From contig JAEWCJ010000374.1 of assembly GCA_023390695.1 (NCBI GenBank), positions 1 to 17,284 of the forward strand: 17,284 nt of DNA, given 5' to 3'. The position numbers and the translations under genes were made by a program. How positions within the stretch are numbered: the first letter of the stretch is position 1; each line of letters opens with the position of its first letter. The notes beneath the pieces are model-generated. The model worked only from the letters and a program-made list of their open reading frames with translations, was not told the origin of the DNA and searched no databases. Source of the DNA: Pseudomonadota bacterium (GTDB taxonomy: Bacteria; Pseudomonadota; Alphaproteobacteria; Rhizobiales; Xanthobacteraceae). Below are positions 13,859 through 17,284 of the stretch, piece by piece.

Positions 13859-13866
13859 GCGAGCAA

Positions 13867-13961
13867 TCTCATGGGGTGTCCGGCGGATCGGCCGCCGGGC
13901 TGAGAGGTTTTCACCAACCCATCGAACCTGATCCGGGTCATGCCGGCGGAGGGAGCAGAGA
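13867..13961 (+). ncRNA. TPP riboswitch (THI element)
   Basis: The conserved core is present in order: GGGGTG at 13873, the variable arm CGGCGG/CCGCCG (13881-13897), CTGAGAGG at 13900, ACCC at 13917, GAACCTGATCCGGGTCATGCC from 13924 and GGCGGAGGGA to 13954. Closing helix P1 can form between TCTC (13867-13870) and GAGA (13958-13961), ending one base before the thiM ATG. The 3' core contains GGAGGG (13948-13953), which is also the thiM ribosome binding site 8 nt before the start. Thiamine pyrophosphate binding should therefore block translation of thiM directly and, through coupling, of thiE and thiD. No separate terminator stem is seen, which points to translational control. Confidence 0.96.
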
Positions 13962-14744
13962 ATGCGCGCACCTGACAAAGCGCCATTGCACGATTTGCCC
14001 GACATCACAGCCGAGATTCTGGTGCGGCTGCGCCGGCAGCACCCGCGCGTGCACTGCATTACCAATGCCGTGGCGCAGACGTTCACCGCCAATGTTCTGC
14101 TCGCCATCGGCGTGACGCCCTCGATGACGCTGTCGCCGGTCGAGGTGGAGCATTTTGTCCGCGGGTCCGGCGCGCTGCTGATCAATCTCGGCACGCTCGA
14201 TGACGAACGCCGCAGTGCCATGACGCTGGCGGCCGATGCCGCGGCGTCGGCAGACATTCCCTGGGTGCTCGATCCGGTGAAAGTCGACCGCTCCGCTTAT
14301 CGGGCGGATTTTGCCCGCACGCTGCTGGCGAAGGGGCCCGCTGCGCTGCGGCTGAACGCAGGCGAATTCGAGGCTCTGGCCGGTGCGCCGGCGCAGCGGG
14401 ACGTGATTTCCGCCTTCGCACGCGACAACGCGTTTGCTGTCGCGATGACGGCGGAGACCGATATCGTGTCGGATGGCGGCGACGTCGTCGGCATTGGCAA
14501 CGGCGATCCGCTGATGACACGGGTCACTGCCATGGGTTGCGCCGAGTCGGCGGTGCTTGCGGCCTGTCTTGCGGTCGAGCGCAATGCGCTCGCAGCCGCG
14601 TCTGCTGCGCTGCTGCTGTTCAACGTCGCGGGGGAAATCGCCGCTGGGCAGTCGCGCGGTCCAGGCAGCTTCGCCGTCCAGATCCTGGATGCATTGTACA
14701 ACCTCGACGCCGCTGATGTGCGGCAACGCGCCAAGGTTTCATGA
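13962..14744 (+). CDS. thiM: Hydroxyethylthiazole kinase ThiM, 260 aa
   Basis: Cytosolic kinase that phosphorylates 4-methyl-5-(2-hydroxyethyl)thiazole, salvaging the thiazole half of thiamine. Ribokinase-like motifs: VHCITNAV at 30-37, ALLINLGTLD at 71-80 (thiazole pocket), WVLDPV at 101-106, LNAGEFEAL at 131-139, and VTAMGCAESAV with the active-site-region Cys193 in the anion-hole loop. The usual glycine-rich residues after DPV (VGAGA) are replaced by KVDRSAYR. The start is fixed by the GGAGGG site inside the riboswitch. The stop TGA overlaps the thiE ATG as ATGA. It is the first gene of a three-gene salvage operon. Confidence 0.95.
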   Translation: MRAPDKAPLHDLPDITAEILVRLRRQHPRVHCITNAVAQTFTANVLLAIGVTPSMTLSPVEVEHFVRGSGALLINLGTLDDERRSAMTLAADAAASADIPWVLDPVKVDRSAYRADFARTLLAKGPAALRLNAGEFEALAGAPAQRDVISAFARDNAFAVAMTAETDIVSDGGDVVGIGNGDPLMTRVTAMGCAESAVLAACLAVERNALAAASAALLLFNVAGEIAAGQSRGPGSFAVQILDALYNLDAADVRQRAKVS

Positions 14745-15406
14745 TGAGTGTCGATCTTCGCCTGTATGCTCTTATCGATCCCGACCGCAGCGGCGGCCGC
14801 AAGCTTGATGACATCGCGCGTTCGGTGGTTGAGGGCGGCGCAACGCTTGTGCAGTTGCGCGACAAGGCCGGCTCGACCTTGCGCCAGATCGAGGAAGCGC
14901 GCGCGATCAAGGCGGCACTCGCTGGCTCGTTTGTACCTTTTCTCGTCAATGATCGCGTCGACGTCGCTCTGGCCGCCGGCGCCGACGGCGTGCATGTCGG
15001 CTGGGACGATATGCCGGTTGCCGATGCGCGCGCGCTGCTCGGACGCGAAGCGATCATCGGGCTGTCGATCAAGACACCGGAGCAGGCCAGGGCCGCGCCG
15101 CTGGAACTTCTCGACTATGTCTGCATTGGCGGTGTGTTCGAAACCCAATCGAAGAACAATCCGGAGCCGCCCGTGGGTGCGACAGGATTTGCCGAACTCG
15201 CGGCCATCATCCGCGGCCGCAAGCCGAACATGCCGGCCGGCGCGATTGCCGGGATCGACGAGAGCAATGCCGGAGAGGTGATTGCGGCCGGCGCCGACGG
15301 CGTTGCGATCATTTCGGCGCTCTCGCTCGCGCCCGATCCGAAAGCCGCCGCCCGGAAGCTGCGGACGATCGTCGACAATGCGTTGTCGCAGCGGGGTACG
15401 GCATGA
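14741..15406 (+). CDS. thiE: Thiamine phosphate synthase ThiE, 221 aa
   Basis: TIM-barrel enzyme joining hydroxymethylpyrimidine diphosphate and thiazole phosphate into thiamine phosphate. Motifs: VQLRDK at 37-42 (pyrimidine diphosphate binding), LVNDRVDVALA at 68-78, ADGVHVG at 81-87, IGLSIKTPEQA at 106-116, YVCIGGVFETQSK at 126-138 (matching the YIGxGPVFxTxTK element) and the phosphate-binding end AGIDESN...AAGADGVAIIS. Position 88 is Trp where the family usually has Gln (GQxDxP), and the GPVF element reads GGVF; both may mark a divergent subfamily but look compatible with function. The start ATG at 14741 overlaps the thiM stop; a second ATG at 14744 is also possible. The end overlaps thiD as ATGA. 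Confidence 0.94.
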   Translation: MMSVDLRLYALIDPDRSGGRKLDDIARSVVEGGATLVQLRDKAGSTLRQIEEARAIKAALAGSFVPFLVNDRVDVALAAGADGVHVGWDDMPVADARALLGREAIIGLSIKTPEQARAAPLELLDYVCIGGVFETQSKNNPEPPVGATGFAELAAIIRGRKPNMPAGAIAGIDESNAGEVIAAGADGVAIISALSLAPDPKAAARKLRTIVDNALSQRGTA

Positions 15407-16224
15407 CGGCGATCGCGGTTACCATCGCGGGGTCTGATTCCGGCGGCGGCGCCGGCATTCAGGCCGATCTCAAGACCTTTTCCGCGCTCGGAGTCTATGG
15501 CGCCTCGGTGATTGCGGCGCTGACCGCGCAGAACACCAGGGGCGTCACCGGCATTCACGACGTGCCGCCGGATTTCGTCACTGCGCAGATCGACGCGGTA
15601 TTTTCCGATCTCGCCGTCAATGCGGTGAAGATCGGCATGTTGTCCAATCCCAAGACCATTGCCGCCGTGGCGGCGGGTCTGAAGAAGCATCATCAGACCA
15701 AGATTGTTCTCGATCCCGTCATGGTGGCGGCGTCCGGCGACCGTTTGCTGGTGCCCGAAGCGGTCGAGACCTTGCGCAAGGTGCTGATCCCGCAGGCCTT
15801 GCTCATCACACCGAATTTGCCGGAGGCAGCGGCGCTGCTGGAAGGGCCGCTGGCGCGCACCGAAACCGAGATGCGCGAGCAGGGCGAGAAGCTGCTGGCG
15901 CTCGGCGCGCGCGCCGTCCTGATCAAGGGCGGCCATGGCGAGAGCGCCGAGAGCGTGGATTTCCTGGTCTCGCCGGAGGCCATGGTGCGGCTCGCCTCCG
16001 AGCGCATCGACACACGCAACACGCACGGCACCGGCTGCACGCTGTCGTCGGCGGTCGCCGCGGGCCTCGCCAAGGGCCTCGATCTGGCGGAATCCGTGCG
16101 GCAGGCCAAGGTCTATGTCACCGCCGCTATCGCCGCCTCCGACACGCTGAAGATCGGTCACGGTCACGGGCCGGTGCATCATTTCCACGCGTGGTGGAAG
16201 GATCCAGCGGCAGCTCCGCATTGA
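15403..16224 (+). CDS. thiD: Hydroxymethylpyrimidine/phosphomethylpyrimidine kinase ThiD, 273 aa
   Basis: Bifunctional kinase that converts hydroxymethylpyrimidine, or its monophosphate, to the diphosphate used by ThiE. Ribokinase-family motifs are all present: IAGSDSGGGAGIQADLK at 8-24, VKIGML at 75-80, VLDPVMVAASGD at 102-113, ITPNLPEA at 135-142, LIKGGH at 173-178 and NTHGTGCTLSSA at 206-217, with the anion-hole loop containing Cys212. The ATG overlaps the thiE stop as ATGA. It ends the riboswitch-controlled operon. With ThiM and ThiE it completes salvage of both thiamine halves, while thiC and the thiazole synthesis genes are not in the window. A long palindrome begins just past its stop. 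Confidence 0.95.
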   Translation: MTAIAVTIAGSDSGGGAGIQADLKTFSALGVYGASVIAALTAQNTRGVTGIHDVPPDFVTAQIDAVFSDLAVNAVKIGMLSNPKTIAAVAAGLKKHHQTKIVLDPVMVAASGDRLLVPEAVETLRKVLIPQALLITPNLPEAAALLEGPLARTETEMREQGEKLLALGARAVLIKGGHGESAESVDFLVSPEAMVRLASERIDTRNTHGTGCTLSSAVAAGLAKGLDLAESVRQAKVYVTAAIAASDTLKIGHGHGPVHHFHAWWKDPAAAPH

Positions 16225-16225
16225 A

Positions 16226-16258
16226 GCATAATGGCCGGGACAAGCCCGGCCATTATGC
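16226..16258. repeat. Perfect 14-bp palindrome with ACAAG loop between convergent genes
   Basis: The arms GCATAATGGCCGGG (16226-16239) and CCCGGCCATTATGC (16245-16258) are exact reverse complements around ACAAG. It lies between the stops of thiD and the FAH-family gene, so it could act as a two-way terminator, though neither side has a T-run. Its minus-strand reading encodes MAGLVPAI, a peptide I know from short spurious proteins in Bradyrhizobium-type genomes. It shares its loop with the palindrome at 1131-1159. Confidence 0.75.
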
Positions 16259-16276
16259 AGGATTCTGCAGTCGCGC

Positions 16277-17131
16277 TTACTTCTTCGCCGCGACGATTTT
16301 CTGCTTCTGCTCGCCCAGTCCGTCGATGCCAAGCGTGACAACGTCGCCGGCCTTGAGGAATTTCGGCTGCGGCTTCATGCCGAGTGCGACGCCGGGCGGC
16401 GTGCCGGTGATGATGATATCGCCCGGCTCCATGATGAAGAATTGCGAGCAATACCAGACGATATGCGCGACGCTGAAGATCATGGTCTTGGTGTTGCCGG
16501 TCTGCCGGCGCTCGCCGTTGACGTCGAGCCACATGCCGAGATTCTGCGGATCCTTGATCTCGTCCTTGGTGACGAGCCAGGGGCCGATCGGGCCGAAGGT
16601 CTCGCAGCCTTTGCCCTTGTTCCATTGTCCGCCGGACCGTTCGATCTGGAACGAGCGTTCGGAGACGTCGTTGGAGAGGAAATAGCCGGCCACCACGCTC
16701 ATCGCTTTCTCCTTGGTGAGATAGCGTGCGCGCTGTCCGATCACGATGCCGAGCTCCACCTCGTAGTCGAGCTTGGTCGATTCCCGGGGAATGATGGTGT
16801 CGTCGTTCGGTCCGCAGATCGAGGTCGGTGCCTTGTTGAAGATCACCGGCTCCTTCGGGATGGGCATGCCGGCCTCGGCGGCGTGATCCGAGTAGTTCAG
16901 GCCGATGGCGATGAAATTGCGCACATTGCCGACGCACGGCCCGAGCCGCGGCTTGCCTGGCACGACCTTCAGCCGCTTGATGTTGGCCTTTTTGATCTTG
17001 GCCAGGCTCGACGGCGAGAGATTGGCGCCGGACAAATCCGGCACGATGCGCGAGATGTCGCGGATCTTGCCGTCGGCGTCGATGATCCCGGGCTTCTCCT
17101 TGCCGGCCGGGCCGTAGCGAACGAGTTTCAT
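16277..17131 (-). CDS. Fumarylacetoacetate hydrolase (FAH) family protein, 284 aa
   Basis: Cytosolic metal-dependent enzyme of the FAH superfamily, whose members cleave or isomerise acylpyruvates and related 2-oxo acids in aromatic-compound breakdown, or decarboxylate oxaloacetate. An N-terminal domain of about 70 residues (MKLVRYGPAGKEKPGIID) precedes the catalytic fold: FIAIGLNYSDHAAEAG at 73-88, EPVIFNKAPTS at 94-104, LDYEVELGIVIG at 121-132 with metal ligands E124 and E126, SNDVSERSFQ with ligand D155, and TGTPPGV at 242-248. All three acidic ligands are present, so it should be active. Start ATG at 17131 follows a strong GGGGAGG site. It is monocistronic in the window and convergent with thiD. 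The substrate is not predictable from sequence; UlaG- or HpcE-type annotation would be a guess. Confidence 0.92.
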   Translation of the reverse strand: MKLVRYGPAGKEKPGIIDADGKIRDISRIVPDLSGANLSPSSLAKIKKANIKRLKVVPGKPRLGPCVGNVRNFIAIGLNYSDHAAEAGMPIPKEPVIFNKAPTSICGPNDDTIIPRESTKLDYEVELGIVIGQRARYLTKEKAMSVVAGYFLSNDVSERSFQIERSGGQWNKGKGCETFGPIGPWLVTKDEIKDPQNLGMWLDVNGERRQTGNTKTMIFSVAHIVWYCSQFFIMEPGDIIITGTPPGVALGMKPQPKFLKAGDVVTLGIDGLGEQKQKIVAAKK

Positions 17132-17279
17132 TCAATGCCTCCCCAAGAATGTGAAAAAGGGGCGGACTATGCGGTGCGGTGGCGGGGCAGGCAAGGGCGG
17201 GAGCCGCTGTCAGGACAGGCTATTCAACATCAAAGTCCGGGTATTATGTTGCTGTGATTCCCCGTAAAGAGGCCTGCCG
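17132..17279. other. 148-nt upstream region of the FAH gene, possibly a divergent promoter region
   Basis: The region holds the FAH ribosome binding site at its left end and a palindromic CTGTC-AG-GACAG at 17208-17219. At the right end lie an inverted repeat, a -10-like TATTAT (17242-17247) and GAGG followed 7 nt later by an ATG at 17280. This suggests a second gene running off the window on the plus strand, but only five bases of it would be visible. Confidence 0.35.
17225..17251. promoter_or_regulatory. Inverted repeat CAACAT-N15-ATGTTG, candidate operator
   Basis: Exact 6-bp arms at 17225-17230 and 17246-17251 have centres 21 bp apart, two helical turns, and straddle the -10-like TATTAT. 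A dimeric regulator bound here could control the putative gene beginning at 17280, the FAH gene, or both. Six-bp arms can arise by chance. Confidence 0.3.
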
Positions 17280-17284
17280 ATGTC

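Noticed and set aside
13742..13866. Cobalamin or nickel riboswitch upstream of the HupE gene
   Set aside because: The gap is too short for a cobalamin aptamer, and I find no B12-box-like core; only the small hairpin over the ribosome site is supported.
16179..17135. 318-codon frame antisense-shifted through the FAH gene
   Set aside because: It is an alternate frame of the well-supported FAH-family gene; its MAGLVPAI piece comes from the palindrome at 16226-16258.

Overview
The window reads as a chromosomal segment of a GC-rich alphaproteobacterium, most likely Hyphomicrobiales (Rhizobiales) near Bradyrhizobiaceae/Xanthobacteraceae. The grounds are strong third-position G/C, the protein styles (MurJ, form-II CoxL-like hydroxylase, HupE/UreJ, stand-alone Lrp ligand-binding protein), and an intergenic palindrome whose reverse-strand reading gives the peptide MAGLVPAI, a familiar spurious repeat peptide of Bradyrhizobium-type genomes. 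I see no insertion sequence, phage gene, tRNA, rRNA or CRISPR array, and no gene-free stretch longer than about 180 bases.

Layout, left to right. (1) Positions 1-2772: the 3' part of a DegT/DnrJ/EryC1/StrS sugar aminotransferase, a palindromic hairpin, then the lipid II flippase gene murJ, starting with GTG. (2) Positions 2947-9624: a lipoprotein adaptor and an HAE1-type RND efflux permease, with no outer-membrane channel or regulator beside them. Only 21 nt later comes a molybdopterin-binding large subunit of the xanthine dehydrogenase/CO dehydrogenase family, without its usual FeS and FAD partners. A strong intrinsic terminator follows. (3) Positions 9765-12272: a periplasmic cytochrome c556/c' type protein, a membrane-anchored diheme cytochrome c, and a ten-helix EamA/DMT transporter. 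(4) Positions 12275-13741, minus strand: a 78-residue stand-alone Lrp/AsnC ligand-binding domain and a translationally coupled pair of HupE/UreJ membrane proteins. Only the first of the pair keeps the metal-binding motifs. (5) Positions 13867-16224, plus strand: a TPP riboswitch followed by thiM-thiE-thiD, coupled by ATGA overlaps. This is a salvage operon for the thiazole and pyrimidine halves of thiamine. (6) Positions 16277-17131, minus strand: a fumarylacetoacetate hydrolase family protein, convergent with thiD across a second palindrome. A possible divergent gene starts at the last bases of the window.

The thi operon is the clearest functional unit: TPP binding should close a helix that holds the thiM ribosome binding site and so shut off the whole salvage set. 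The efflux pair and the molybdenum hydroxylase look co-transcribed, which suggests but does not prove a joint detoxification or export role. The nearby cytochromes are tempting electron acceptors, but a terminator separates them and the hydroxylase has no export signal. Nothing here is clearly a wholly new system. The most unusual items are the HupE pair with a degenerate second member and a ribosome-site hairpin in its leader, the orphan hydroxylase behind the RND pump, and several unassigned inverted repeats in promoter-proximal gaps.
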